The notes under the pieces: generated by a model | Databases searched by the model: none | What the model saw: only the letters and a program-made list of their open reading frames with translations | What the model was told of the DNA's origin: nothing | Shown: one piece after another, positions 45,116 to 53,550 of the stretch | Layout: the number at the start of each line of letters is the position of its first letter | How positions within the stretch are numbered: position 1 is the first letter of the stretch | Position numbers and translations under genes: made by a program | Origin: Bacillota bacterium | GTDB lineage: Bacteria; Bacillota; Clostridia; Lachnospirales; Lachnospiraceae | Assembly: GCA_023421505.1 (NCBI GenBank) | Contig: JAEZTJ010000082.1 | Location: 156,353-220,352, forward strand | Direction: 5' to 3' | DNA length: 64,000 bases

Positions 45116-46564
45116 TCACAGTATCATATACTTATTTTTACCATTCTTTTTTGCCAGATACAGTGCTTTATCCGCCTTTTTTAAATGATCGTCAACCGTG
45201 ACATCCTTTACTAACGGTGTAATTCCCATACTTATTCCGGCTGAATATTTCTTTAGATCCGTATCGTTTTCAATAGAATGAAAAATTTCCCCTAACATTT
45301 CTTCAAGTTTATCCCGGTTAAGCAAAATATAACCTGTAAATTCATCACCACCCCAACGGAAAATATCCCCGTATTCTTTTAGGCAACGCTTTACTATATT
45401 TACAATAAAGCACAGTACTGTATCCCCTGTAAGGTGCCCGTATTTATCATTGATATTCTTAAAATTATCCACATCAATAACAAAAATAAACCCGTTTTCT
45501 TCTCCCTTCGCATTGATTAATATCTTTTCCAAGGCTTCATCAAAGCCGCTTCTATTCTTTAAACCGGTGAGTGTATCCATTTTGGCCAAAAGGCGCAGAC
45601 TTTGATCATTATTTTTAATCAGCTTGGCTATTATAATCAGGATAAGGATTAATACCGCCAAAAAGATAATAATATCGTTAAACAAGGAGGCTTGAAAGGA
45701 CTTTGCAAGTACAGCAGTGTCCTTTTTTATGAGAAGATACCAGTCAAGATCCTCGATATATTTTGTAATCATATAACCTTCCGATTTTTTATCCTTGTAA
45801 TGGTAGACTGCAACAGTCTCCTTGTTACCTAGGATAGAAGCTTTATTTTTTTGCATTGATTGATTGTCAAATACATTAATTTTCTCTATCAGCTCTGTAT
45901 TAGAATGTATCTGAACGATACCCTTCTTATCAAAAAGCATTGCCTCTAGCTGAAAGTCTTCCTGATATTTTGAAAGCAAATCCTGAACCTTATTCAGTTC
46001 TAGACCAACTCCGGTAACCCCAAGAAGCTTCCCCTGCATATCCTCTATCCTGCAATTTACAAAGACGGATAGCGCATTATGGTTAGCTTCATCCGTATCG
46101 ACATCTAAATCATATAAAAGCTTTGATTTTATGTAGTCATAATACCATTGATCATGCTGGTTCTTTTCACTGATTACCTTATTAATTCCATTAAAATGAT
46201 AATAAACCTTTGAATTCTCCGAAACTAAAAAGACTGAATTATAGTTATATTTGAGTCTTAAGCCATCCAAATATTCCTTCATTTTCATCTGATGCTCAGA
46301 ATTAGCCATATTATTTTTTTCTTCACTCAGCCAGTTCTCCACAAAGCTGTCATTCGCCATTGTCAAACCAACAAAGATCGGCTTGGTAAGCTGTATGCTT
46401 ATCTCGGAATATATATTCGTTGCTGTCAATTTGGATATGTTTTTAATATCATCCTTAATAATTTTGCTATAGGTAATATAGCTTAGAACACCCACAGAAC
46501 CAAAACCTGTTAAAATAATTAAGCAAACCAATATGTGAATTCTTATCTTTCTCATTCGTTCCAC
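45116..46564 (-). CDS. membrane diguanylate cyclase (Cache-like sensor plus GGDEF)
   Basis: A 482-residue protein. Helices at about 9-29 and 285-305 enclose a ~250-residue external domain of double-Cache size, followed by GGDEF (about 325-480). DTLTGLKNRSGFDEAL, FVIDVDNFKNINDKYGH and RWGGDEF are intact, so it should make cyclic di-GMP. The position of the inhibitory RxxD site reads EYGD, so product inhibition is probably lost. The GTG at 46564 follows AGGTGG by seven bases; an ATG three codons later is possible. Confidence 0.92.
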   Translation of the reverse strand: MERMRKIRIHILVCLIILTGFGSVGVLSYITYSKIIKDDIKNISKLTATNIYSEISIQLTKPIFVGLTMANDSFVENWLSEEKNNMANSEHQMKMKEYLDGLRLKYNYNSVFLVSENSKVYYHFNGINKVISEKNQHDQWYYDYIKSKLLYDLDVDTDEANHNALSVFVNCRIEDMQGKLLGVTGVGLELNKVQDLLSKYQEDFQLEAMLFDKKGIVQIHSNTELIEKINVFDNQSMQKNKASILGNKETVAVYHYKDKKSEGYMITKYIEDLDWYLLIKKDTAVLAKSFQASLFNDIIIFLAVLILILIIIAKLIKNNDQSLRLLAKMDTLTGLKNRSGFDEALEKILINAKGEENGFIFVIDVDNFKNINDKYGHLTGDTVLCFIVNIVKRCLKEYGDIFRWGGDEFTGYILLNRDKLEEMLGEIFHSIENDTDLKKYSAGISMGITPLVKDVTVDDHLKKADKALYLAKKNGKNKYMIL

Positions 46565-47013
46565 TTTTCTGCCACCTATTTATCCTTCTTATTATTTCTA
46601 CATTCTTGTATACCGCTGTTACTATTACGAGATAATTGCACCGCTTAGCTCTTATAGTTATGTATTTTACATTTTAACAATAATAAGTGCAATCATATAT
46701 TTATTTTGTTTCTATGAGAACTGTAAATATGTTAGAACAAATAAAAATATTTGATATACTCGGATTAATAATGTTATTTTTTATTTGAATTATATCCTTA
46801 ACTTCATTGAGCTATTAGTATACTTTTGTAAATCCAAATCCTATTTCCATATACCATAAACACTATTATAAAATTATGATATATTTATTATTAGAATAGC
46901 ACTAAAACAGTATCAGCTTATAACGAATAAAAAACAGAAAGTTCTAATAAATTTTTTGAGACTCAATAAAAATCGCTGTCTTATGCATCTAATTATTAGA
47001 TGGGAGGGAAGAC
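46565..47013. other. 449-bp AT-rich intergenic region
   Basis: No gene is visible. Near its right end TGAGACT (46957-46963) and GTCTTA (46978-46983) are spaced like the -35/-10 of an ECF sigma autopromoter, 31-57 bp before the sigma remnant. This is weak evidence. The rest shows nothing that I can name. Confidence 0.4.
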
Positions 47014-47172
47014 ATGGGAATTAGTAAAAGTGAATATGTAGTGCAAATTGAGAAATACAAGGAAAGCTTATACCGTATCGCTTACAGCTATATGAATGAT
47101 TCAACTCTGGCTTTGGATGCACTAGATGAGGCTTTTTATAAGGGATATATAAGGATGTCCCTTAAAAAATAA
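47014..47172 (+). pseudogene. truncated ECF sigma factor (region 2 start only)
   Basis: Fifty-two codons: YKESLYRIAYSYMNDSTLALDALDEAFYKGYI is the start of region 2 of a SigV/SigI-like ECF sigma factor. A 118-bp inverted-repeat element then begins and a stop follows after RMSLKK. The remainder of the sigma factor (about 110 codons) is not found downstream. GGGAGGG precedes the ATG, so it was once an expressed gene. The next gene, a convergent membrane-anchored protein, is not an obvious anti-sigma factor. Confidence 0.75.
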
Positions 47173-47269
47173 GTTCGCCTTGTCTTATATTCAATATGCA
47201 GAAGCATTTTAAATCATTCTTCCTTATATTGTTATGAAACAAATCGAACTTATGCTTTTGAGACATCCT
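47152..47269. mobile_element. 118-bp inverted-repeat element in the sigma gene
   Basis: AGGATGTC opens the left arm and GACATCCT closes the right. Both arms (about 25 bp) continue through A-rich sequence to AAGTTCG and its complement CGAACTT. There is no coding capacity and no clear target duplication. The ends resemble insertion-sequence ends, so it is probably a MITE or the scar of an IS deletion. Confidence 0.55.
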
Positions 47270-47293
47270 CTTTCTCTCTAATAATCCTTGATA

Positions 47294-47845
47294 TTATTCA
47301 ATCAGGTTTCCCGATTTATCATAAAATAGATACTCTCCTTCGTAGGGCTCGTTTGGGAGCTCAACCAGCGTTAATGAAGGGTTGGAATCAACCTCCTTAT
47401 TGATAGGTTCCCCGTTATTGATCGTCAGCTCTATCTTTGACAATTCAGCATTCATACCGATAACTAGCAGATATGATTCTAATTCATGCTTTTCATCAAA
47501 AACACTGATATAATCAATATAAATATCTAGCGCTCTTTTTGTTAAATCTTCAAATCGATTAACCTTTTTCAACTTATAGCGTGAATGATCAAGCTTTTCC
47601 AGTACGGCATACCCGGACTTTGACTGTTCTTTGCCAGCAAGTGTAAAGCCTACTACTATATTATCAAAGATTTCATAGGTAGTAAAAATATCAATTTGCT
47701 TTTTTTCATCATATCGCTTTGATATAGCCTTTTCAATAAGCTTAGTCATATCTTTACTTAAATTACGTGAGTAAATTCCCATAACAGCTAGATAGCCCAC
47801 AAATAGTATGGATAGTACAATTACCCAGGTTTTCTTCTTACTCAT
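47294..47845 (-). CDS. membrane-anchored protein of unknown function
   Basis: A 183-residue protein with a single N-terminal helix (about 7-25) and a mixed alpha/beta external part. No family is recognised. GGAGGGG precedes the ATG. It lies just beyond the sigma remnant, convergent with it, and 51 bp after the flavodoxin gene on the same strand, so the two may share a transcript. Confidence 0.6.
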   Translation of the reverse strand: MSKKKTWVIVLSILFVGYLAVMGIYSRNLSKDMTKLIEKAISKRYDEKKQIDIFTTYEIFDNIVVGFTLAGKEQSKSGYAVLEKLDHSRYKLKKVNRFEDLTKRALDIYIDYISVFDEKHELESYLLVIGMNAELSKIELTINNGEPINKEVDSNPSLTLVELPNEPYEGEYLFYDKSGNLIE

Positions 47846-47896
47846 TATTCCCCTCCGATTACCGATCTACTCCTTAGATAACTTAAAATGCGGTTA

Positions 47897-48394
47897 TCAT
47901 ACCCCTTGGCTGCCCTCTTTTATTTTTTCACAGAAAGCATCAACCAGCTTCTCTAGCTTTTTCATCTCAAGCTTAGTTGGATCTTGAAACCCAGCCGTAC
48001 TTATAATAGTATTATCCATTAATTTATCTTCCAGCTTACGAAAGCATTTCTGAGTCTCTCCTCCGGAGTTACATGCATAAAGATGAAGCTTTTTGCCTTT
48101 TATTTCGTAGCTGCTAAGGAAGGATAATAAAGGCGGGGCAAAGCTACCGGCCCAGATAGGCGTACCAATGATTAAAGTATCATAATTCTTAAGCTGTATA
48201 TTATGATTGAGTAATTCCGGCTTTTCTTTAAAAACAACACTCTTTCCTCCCCAAAAAAACTTTTTAAATCCATCCTTTGCTATTTCCTTCTTTGGCATAA
48301 GCTTTATTAATTCCGCTCCGGTCCTTTTTGAAATCATATTTGCAATCAATTCTGTATTACCTTCCAGTGAATAATATATAATAGCTGCTTTCAT
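47897..48394 (-). CDS. flavodoxin-family protein
   Basis: A 165-residue flavodoxin fold: IIYYSLEGNTELIANMI is the FMN-phosphate loop (S/T-x-G-x-T like), IIGTPIWAGSFAPPL the second FMN loop and YACNSGGETQKCF the third. It could carry electrons or act as a small quinone or protoporphyrinogen reductase-like enzyme. There are two adjacent ATGs; the second (48394) is six bases after GGAGG. It may share a transcript with the membrane protein at 47294. Confidence 0.88.
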   Translation of the reverse strand: MKAAIIYYSLEGNTELIANMISKRTGAELIKLMPKKEIAKDGFKKFFWGGKSVVFKEKPELLNHNIQLKNYDTLIIGTPIWAGSFAPPLLSFLSSYEIKGKKLHLYACNSGGETQKCFRKLEDKLMDNTIISTAGFQDPTKLEMKKLEKLVDAFCEKIKEGSQGV

Positions 48395-48622
48395 CATCTT
48401 CCTCCCATTAATTAAAATATAAAAAACGTATTGAAAATTTCTTCAATATTTCTTTGATGTCTACCATATGATTTTTCTCAATAAGGTACTATATACACTT
48501 TAGTTATTTCTATTATTCTAATATGTTTAGGAAAATTCAAAATCATATTATGTAATCACACTTAATTTTACATCAAAACTCCCTGGGAATCCATATAATA
48601 AATCAGATAATTTAATGGGTAA

Positions 48623-48650
48623 AAGGACGCTAAATTACTCCAGCGTCCTT
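48623..48650 (-). terminator. terminator after the monooxygenase-like gene
   Basis: AAGGACGCT and AGCGTCCTT pair around a 10-base loop, followed on the minus strand by TTTT. It ends the gene at 48721-49026. The rest of the 326-bp gap 48395-48720 is AT-rich with no gene seen. Confidence 0.8.
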
Positions 48651-48720
48651 CTTAAATGCGGGTTTGCAAAAGATGAAGTTTTATTTAAAATATTAATTAT
48701 GAGTATTTCTCTCTACTTTT

Positions 48721-49026
48721 TTATTTACACCAAGCATTAATCTGAGGAAAAAGCTCTATCTTTACCTGTTTTGGGTCAAGAGCATTTCTAAAAGCCAAAG
48801 TAATATCCTCTGAAAACATTTTAGAAGAGGCACATTTCATATCTTCTATGTTTTCCCAATGCTGTAGCATATAGTACTCATTATTTCTTTCATCAAACAT
48901 TAACTCCGAGTCTATGTAGCCTGGCTGTCCACTATGAAATTTTACTTCCAAATCATTTACAATTGCTAAAAATTCCTCGTGTCCAATATTATCCAATGTT
49001 TTCATCTTTACCAATTCAGTAATCAT
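48721..49026 (-). CDS. antibiotic biosynthesis monooxygenase-like (ABM-fold) protein
   Basis: A 101-residue ferredoxin-like fold protein. The pattern of a first strand (MITELVKMKT), a helix with HEEFLAIVNDLEVKFHSGQPGYIDSELM, and EYYMLQHWENIEDMKCASSK fits the ABM/YgiN superfamily, which includes small oxygenases and heme- or quinone-related proteins. No cofactor residues are clear. GGAGG precedes the ATG at 49026. A structured leader-like sequence lies upstream. It is next to an AraC gene on the same strand. Confidence 0.7.
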   Translation of the reverse strand: MITELVKMKTLDNIGHEEFLAIVNDLEVKFHSGQPGYIDSELMFDERNNEYYMLQHWENIEDMKCASSKMFSEDITLAFRNALDPKQVKIELFPQINAWCK

Positions 49027-49112
49027 ATTTACCTCCACGATATTGTTTTATGTACACTACAAGTTTAATAAAATGCAGGTTTAAACTTGCTGAGTGATTG
49101 CTCCATCTCTTT
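49027..49112 (-). promoter_or_regulatory. structured leader element, diverged copy 4
   Basis: Minus strand: CACTCAGCAAGTTT, then CTGCA, then AAACTTG closing a hairpin with CAAGTTT, ending at the ribosome site. The same hairpin with CACTCGGCAAGTTT precedes the gene at 63680. The conserved core is weaker than in copies 1 and 2. Confidence 0.4.
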
Positions 49113-49195
49113 TGCATTTAGCCCTTGGTTGTTAACAAGGTAATCGTATCTATTTCACAGCTTGAATAATAGTAAAAAATGGACACCGAGAAATC

Positions 49196-50002
49196 TTATT
49201 CTAGTGAAGTTAAATTCTTAACCGTATCTTGATTATGTATATAACAATTAGGTGTATTTCCGCTTAAGGTGTGGAAATCTTTTATAAAATGGGACTGATC
49301 AAAAAAATAATCATTTTCCATCAAGTCAAACATCACTCTATTTTGTGCAAGCATTCTCCTATTTATATCTAAAAATCTTTCTAAACGCAAAATTTTCTTA
49401 GGGGTATAGCCTACATATTTTTTACAGGCTCTTTCAAAGGTTTTAACTGAAATATCGTTTATTCTGCAAAACTCTAGTATCGAAATATCATAACCTGTTT
49501 TTAAATACTCTCTTATTCTGTGAATCATACTTATGTTCATGTTCCCATCATACAACGCATCCTCTAAAAATAATTGCAGCTTTGTAATATAATCTTCAAT
49601 GCCAATTGAACCTAGTTCAATATTATGAATTCTATCTGCAACATTCTTCATTACATCAGCCAAATTATAGATCGGTTCTACCATTTGATCCAAATCCCTT
49701 CGGATGAATGGAAACATACCATAGGGAAAAAATGATATTCCTACTACATTAATTATTCCTTTTTGAATTATGTAACAAGGTTTCATGCTAATCCCACGAA
49801 AATGAAATCTTTCAGCCTTCCTTTCTGCCTGATTAAAACGATAGTAGATATCCTCTGAATAATTCAGAATAATATCTATATTATTTGTTGGTATTAGCTT
49901 ATGATTAACATCCATAGGTTCTGTCGAATACAAATGCCAAAAGTATTTAATCCAAGGCTTAATCTTTTCTGATGTCACATCAATTCTTTTTACTATTAAC
50001 AT
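49196..50002 (-). CDS. AraC-family regulator (DUF6597-type N-terminus)
   Basis: A 268-residue regulator. The N-terminal ~130 residues match the DUF6597 sensor of AraC proteins (IKPWIKYFWHLYS, then IISFFPYGMFPFI-like ISFFPYGMFPFIR). The C-terminus has ISILEFCRINDISVKTFERAC and VMFDLMENDYFFDQSHFIKDFHTLSG, the two helix-turn-helix units. It lies 170 bp upstream of the ABM-like gene and may control it or the VOC gene. GGTAAAAG is a weak ribosome site. Confidence 0.9.
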   Translation of the reverse strand: MLIVKRIDVTSEKIKPWIKYFWHLYSTEPMDVNHKLIPTNNIDIILNYSEDIYYRFNQAERKAERFHFRGISMKPCYIIQKGIINVVGISFFPYGMFPFIRRDLDQMVEPIYNLADVMKNVADRIHNIELGSIGIEDYITKLQLFLEDALYDGNMNISMIHRIREYLKTGYDISILEFCRINDISVKTFERACKKYVGYTPKKILRLERFLDINRRMLAQNRVMFDLMENDYFFDQSHFIKDFHTLSGNTPNCYIHNQDTVKNLTSLE

Positions 50003-50092
50003 AATTCTTTTACCATTCCATTCATAAGGGGTTCGTCTTAATCAAGTTTTCATTACTCATAAATGATTGCTAAAATCATTCCTATCACATTT

Positions 50093-50134
50093 CTGCGGTG
50101 CATTCAGAAGCTTTCCGACTGAAAGATTTCAAAC
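50093..50134 (-). promoter_or_regulatory. degenerate leader-like sequence, copy 5
   Basis: Minus strand: AAATCTTTCAGTCGGAAAG and TGCACCGCAG align with the leader at 63681-63800 (AAATCTTTCACTCGGCAAG, TGCACTGCAC). It is about 90 bases from the AraC start, so a functional link is unclear. Confidence 0.3.
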
Positions 50135-50248
50135 TAAAAGTATCTTGTGAAAAACTGAAACAAAATACAAAAGTGTCTTTACTTCTAAATATATCAGTTA
50201 GTTCACAAAACACTTTGGATACTCTTATCTTATAATAGCTTATAGCCC

Positions 50249-50665
50249 TTATTCTGATTCTAAGCTAAGCTGCCAGCTAATGCCGTACTTATCTGTTACC
50301 ATACCATAACACTTACTCCAAAAAGTCTCTTGCAATTCCATGTTAATGGTGCCACCATCGATTAGTTTTTGATAAGCGGAGCGCAGTTCGCTTTCCTCCT
50401 TACTTACAACTGTCAGGCTTATGTTGTTACCTTGTATAAACGGCATACCAGGTGGTACATCAGAGAACATAACTTTGCTGCCACTTATCATAAGAAAAGT
50501 ATGCATAACCAGATTCTTTACCGCTTCATCCTGTCCAAAACCTGAAGTATCTTTGATATCTCCAAAAAGCATAAATTTAGGTTCGTTTGTTTTAAAAACA
50601 TCTACATAATATTCTACAGCTTCTTTGCAATTACCGTTAAAATTAATATAGGCCTGTACTGACAT
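50249..50665 (-). CDS. VOC-superfamily protein (PhnB/glyoxalase-like)
   Basis: A 138-residue protein with the PhnB-like start VQAYINFNGNCKEAVEYYVDVF, MFSDVPPGMPF in the middle and WSKCYGMVTDKYGISWQLSLE at the end. These small VOC proteins are usually uncharacterised relatives of glyoxalase and fosfomycin-resistance proteins. The full metal triad is not obvious. The ATG at 50665 follows AAGGAGG, and six extra codons upstream overlap this site. Confidence 0.88.
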   Translation of the reverse strand: MSVQAYINFNGNCKEAVEYYVDVFKTNEPKFMLFGDIKDTSGFGQDEAVKNLVMHTFLMISGSKVMFSDVPPGMPFIQGNNISLTVVSKEESELRSAYQKLIDGGTINMELQETFWSKCYGMVTDKYGISWQLSLESE

Positions 50666-50817
50666 ATAATACTCCTCCTTCATAGGGTAAATTTATATGT
50701 CCTTAGTTTCAGCACAAAGATATAAAATATTCATAACTATATAATTAAAATATAAGCTATCATAAAAATATGCAAGCCTTTATTTATAAGAATATAAGCT
50801 GTTATCACGATTTATAC

Positions 50818-51759
50818 TCAGAAAGCATGGGCATCCAGCCAGTTCATAGCCAGCTGTATCCAGTAGTCTGTATTGCAGAAGCTTCTTACCTTCTCCCTAT
50901 TAGCTAAGCTTTGACCCCCCAAGGCAAAGCCATGTTCCCCCTTTTCAAATACATGGAGTTCGTAAGCGATTTTATTCATTGCTAATTTTTTGACAAATTC
51001 CAGACTATCCTCCACTGCTAAATAGGAATCCTCCGAAGTCATCCACAAAAAAGTCGGTGGCATAAAGGATGTAATCCGATTTGTTATATTCCACTTATTA
51101 AGGAGTGAAAGTTCCGGCTTCGTTGTTCCATAAGTGTAAATAAACATCATCTCAATCAGCGTTTTCATCTCCAAATTTTCCTGATTCTTTAACTGAAATA
51201 GTTTTAAATTAAGAAGCGGATATCCTAAAATAAGTGCATTTGGCTTATATAAGCAATTATCAGCACCAAGCAGCTTCTTATAAAATTCCTCCTGCCATGA
51301 AGCGCAGAATGCTGCTGCCGCATGTCCACCAGTTGAGAAACCACAGATACAGATTTTATCGGGGTCAATTTTCCATTTGGGGGCAGAGGTACGCACCAGC
51401 AGCACAGCCTTTGCAACATCGATAAAGGGAGCTGGAAATCTTGCCATATCTCCGGTCGAATATCTTAAAACAAAGGCTGCATACCCTTCAGAGATAAATT
51501 TTAATGCTACCGGCTCCCCCTCTTTCTCAGTGATACCTAGATAAGCCCCTCCGGGACAAATGATTACTGCAGGTTTTAACAATTGTCCCTCCAAAAAAGC
51601 ATCAGGAATATAGACAGTTAATACAGTATTTAAAATTCCCTCCTGCAAATAGATCGTATCATTGTACACAGCTTCGCTCCCCTTTCTAAAATTATTATAG
51701 GTATCAGTTGGCCTTACAAAGCTTATCAACTCAAACTTGGCAGTAAAATAGCTCAACAT
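50818..51759 (-). CDS. alpha/beta hydrolase, BD-FAE/esterase-like
   Basis: A 313-residue serine hydrolase. The oxyanion loop is CPGGAYLG (68-75), the nucleophile is Ser 142 in GFSTGGH, the acid is probably in TSEDSYLA and the base is the His in KGEHGFAL. The layout matches bifunctional feruloyl/acetyl esterases and pentaerythritol-type acyl hydrolases acting on plant polysaccharide esters. No signal peptide, so the substrate would be intracellular. It stands alone. Confidence 0.88.
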   Translation of the reverse strand: MLSYFTAKFELISFVRPTDTYNNFRKGSEAVYNDTIYLQEGILNTVLTVYIPDAFLEGQLLKPAVIICPGGAYLGITEKEGEPVALKFISEGYAAFVLRYSTGDMARFPAPFIDVAKAVLLVRTSAPKWKIDPDKICICGFSTGGHAAAAFCASWQEEFYKKLLGADNCLYKPNALILGYPLLNLKLFQLKNQENLEMKTLIEMMFIYTYGTTKPELSLLNKWNITNRITSFMPPTFLWMTSEDSYLAVEDSLEFVKKLAMNKIAYELHVFEKGEHGFALGGQSLANREKVRSFCNTDYWIQLAMNWLDAHAF

Positions 51760-51777
51760 TGCTTAATAAAAAACGCC

Positions 51778-51826
51778 AAAAAAGGGTTCCATAAGTAATA
51801 ATAGTATACTTAAAGAACCCTTTTTT
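51778..51826 (-). terminator. terminator of the tnaA operon
   Basis: AAAAAAGGGTTC pairs with GAACCCTTTTTT around a ~24-base loop with T runs on both strands. It ends the minus-strand transcript of tnaA, the NSS gene and metS. Confidence 0.9.
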
Positions 51827-51843
51827 ATAATACCTATCCTTAA

Positions 51844-51966
51844 TTATTTACCTGCCAGCGACTTATTTTTCTTCTCCACGGCAAGTGCGATCAGGATTGT
51901 AACAATCATACCGCCCCATACTGTTCCAAGGCCGACTGACATCATAATAACAGCACCAGTAGACAT
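51844..51966 (-). CDS. MetS-like small subunit of NSS transporter
   Basis: A 40-residue protein: one membrane helix with MMSVGLGTVWGGMIVTILI, then a basic tail ending KSLAGK. It closely resembles the small subunit (MetS) of the MetPS-type methionine/alanine Na+ importers, which is needed for activity in Corynebacterium. GGAGG precedes the ATG and overlaps the end of the NSS gene stop. Its position just after the NSS gene supports the call. Confidence 0.85.
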   Translation of the reverse strand: MSTGAVIMMSVGLGTVWGGMIVTILIALAVEKKNKSLAGK

Positions 51967-51981
51967 ATGTTATCCCTCCAA

Positions 51982-53484
51982 TTATTGAGCATTTGTAGTC
52001 CATTTTCTCTTGCAGAAAATGATAGAAGCGCCTATCATAATTACAACTATTCCCCATCCGTAAACGATATTGGAGATTACTCCAATCTTATCCATTCCGG
52101 ATAAGTCAGTTACTATTTTTATTATATTTGTTATTACAACTGCACCTAGAAGGATCGGTGTAAAGTATCTAAGTAAATAATCCCACCATTTACCGACTTT
52201 AAAGTCAGAGTACTCATTCGCTTCTCTTCTAAGCTCCTTCGTTCCATAAATATAACTGATAGCAACAACTTCAACCAAACCTAAACCAGAAATAATGATG
52301 TTACCAACATAGGCGTCAACAATATCGAGAATATAATTAAAGCCTGCATAGCTTGCAAAGCAAGCACTGCCGATGAAACCAATAATCGAGATAATCGTAA
52401 CTAATTTCTTTCTTGTGATATTAAATTTATCAAATGCTGCGGTTGCAAAGGATTCAAGCATTGAGATACTCGAGGATAAACCTGCAATAAATAAGCAGAA
52501 GAAGAACACAAATCCGAGTAAGCCTTGGATAACTACATTACTTGACATAGTGGAAATAGCAATCGGAAAAGCGATAAATGCAACTCCTGCACCTGTACCA
52601 AAGGACGTAAATTCTACTCCCATGGTATTAACCAGATAACCTAAGGTTGAAAATACTAAAACACCTGCAATCAAATCAAAACTGGAGTTTGCAAAAACAG
52701 TTATAAATGCACTGTTTACGACATCTGCTTTTTCATGTAAATAAGAACCATAGGCAATCATTACACCTACTGCTAACGTAGTAGAGAAAAACACCTGTGC
52801 ATATGCAGAAACCCAGATACTTGGGTCTAAAATTTTACTAAAATCGGGTTTAAAAAGAGCCTCCAAGCCGATTGCTGATCCTTTTAGTCGTACCGCATTA
52901 ATCATAAAGACAAGCATTAAAACCATTAACATTGGCGTAAAAATGTTTGACATTTTCTCGATACCACCGGAAATACCTTTTCTTACAATAAGCCAGTTTG
53001 CAATCCAAACAAAAACTACTGCAATCAGAATGTAAATACTGATACCGGCACCAAGATCAAGTGCATTATCCGCGCTGCCGGTTACCATGCCCATAATTGG
53101 TCCGGGATCTGACAGCCAGTTAATCATACCAAAAGCATGCCCTAGTGAATAAACCATAAATATAACGGATACCGCTATTATTGCCGAATAATATGTCATT
53201 ACAATAATCGGGACCATTACCTGGAGCCAACCAAAAACCTCTAATTTCTTCTTCAAATTAGAAAATGCTTTAACAGATCCACCACGTATCTTCCGTCCAT
53301 AAGCGTACTCCATTATCATCAATGGGATTGCACAAGTAATCAGGGCTACAAAGTAAGGTAAAAGGAAGGCTCCTCCACCATTTTTATAGGCCTGGAAAGG
53401 AAATCTCCAAAGATTTCCGAGCCCAATTGCAGCACCTGCTGCAGCAAAGATAAAACCCTTTCTACTTTGCCAATTTTCTCTCAT
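51982..53484 (-). CDS. NSS-family Na+-dependent amino-acid transporter
   Basis: A 500-residue LeuT/MetP-type symporter with 12 helices. The first-helix motif is AAIGLGNLWRFPFQAY and the unwound sixth helix lies around SLFVNSSF-type sequence (TVFANSSFDLIAGV). The gene follows tnaA, so tryptophan or indole-related amino acids are the likely cargo, as in TnaT, although Met/Ala transport fits the small-subunit partner. GGGAGG precedes the ATG. It is second in the operon tnaA-NSS-metS. Confidence 0.92.
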   Translation of the reverse strand: MRENWQSRKGFIFAAAGAAIGLGNLWRFPFQAYKNGGGAFLLPYFVALITCAIPLMIMEYAYGRKIRGGSVKAFSNLKKKLEVFGWLQVMVPIIVMTYYSAIIAVSVIFMVYSLGHAFGMINWLSDPGPIMGMVTGSADNALDLGAGISIYILIAVVFVWIANWLIVRKGISGGIEKMSNIFTPMLMVLMLVFMINAVRLKGSAIGLEALFKPDFSKILDPSIWVSAYAQVFFSTTLAVGVMIAYGSYLHEKADVVNSAFITVFANSSFDLIAGVLVFSTLGYLVNTMGVEFTSFGTGAGVAFIAFPIAISTMSSNVVIQGLLGFVFFFCLFIAGLSSSISMLESFATAAFDKFNITRKKLVTIISIIGFIGSACFASYAGFNYILDIVDAYVGNIIISGLGLVEVVAISYIYGTKELRREANEYSDFKVGKWWDYLLRYFTPILLGAVVITNIIKIVTDLSGMDKIGVISNIVYGWGIVVIMIGASIIFCKRKWTTNAQ

Positions 53485-53550
53485 GAATGTACCTCCCTAG
53501 AGTATTATATAATTGTCTTTGCTAATTCGAGAAGCTTGTAAGGGTAATAT

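Noticed and set aside
51863..52057. 64-codon minus-strand frame overlapping metS and the NSS gene end
   Set aside because: It is out of frame with both, has Cys/Tyr-rich nonsense composition, and the 40-residue MetS-like frame explains the region.
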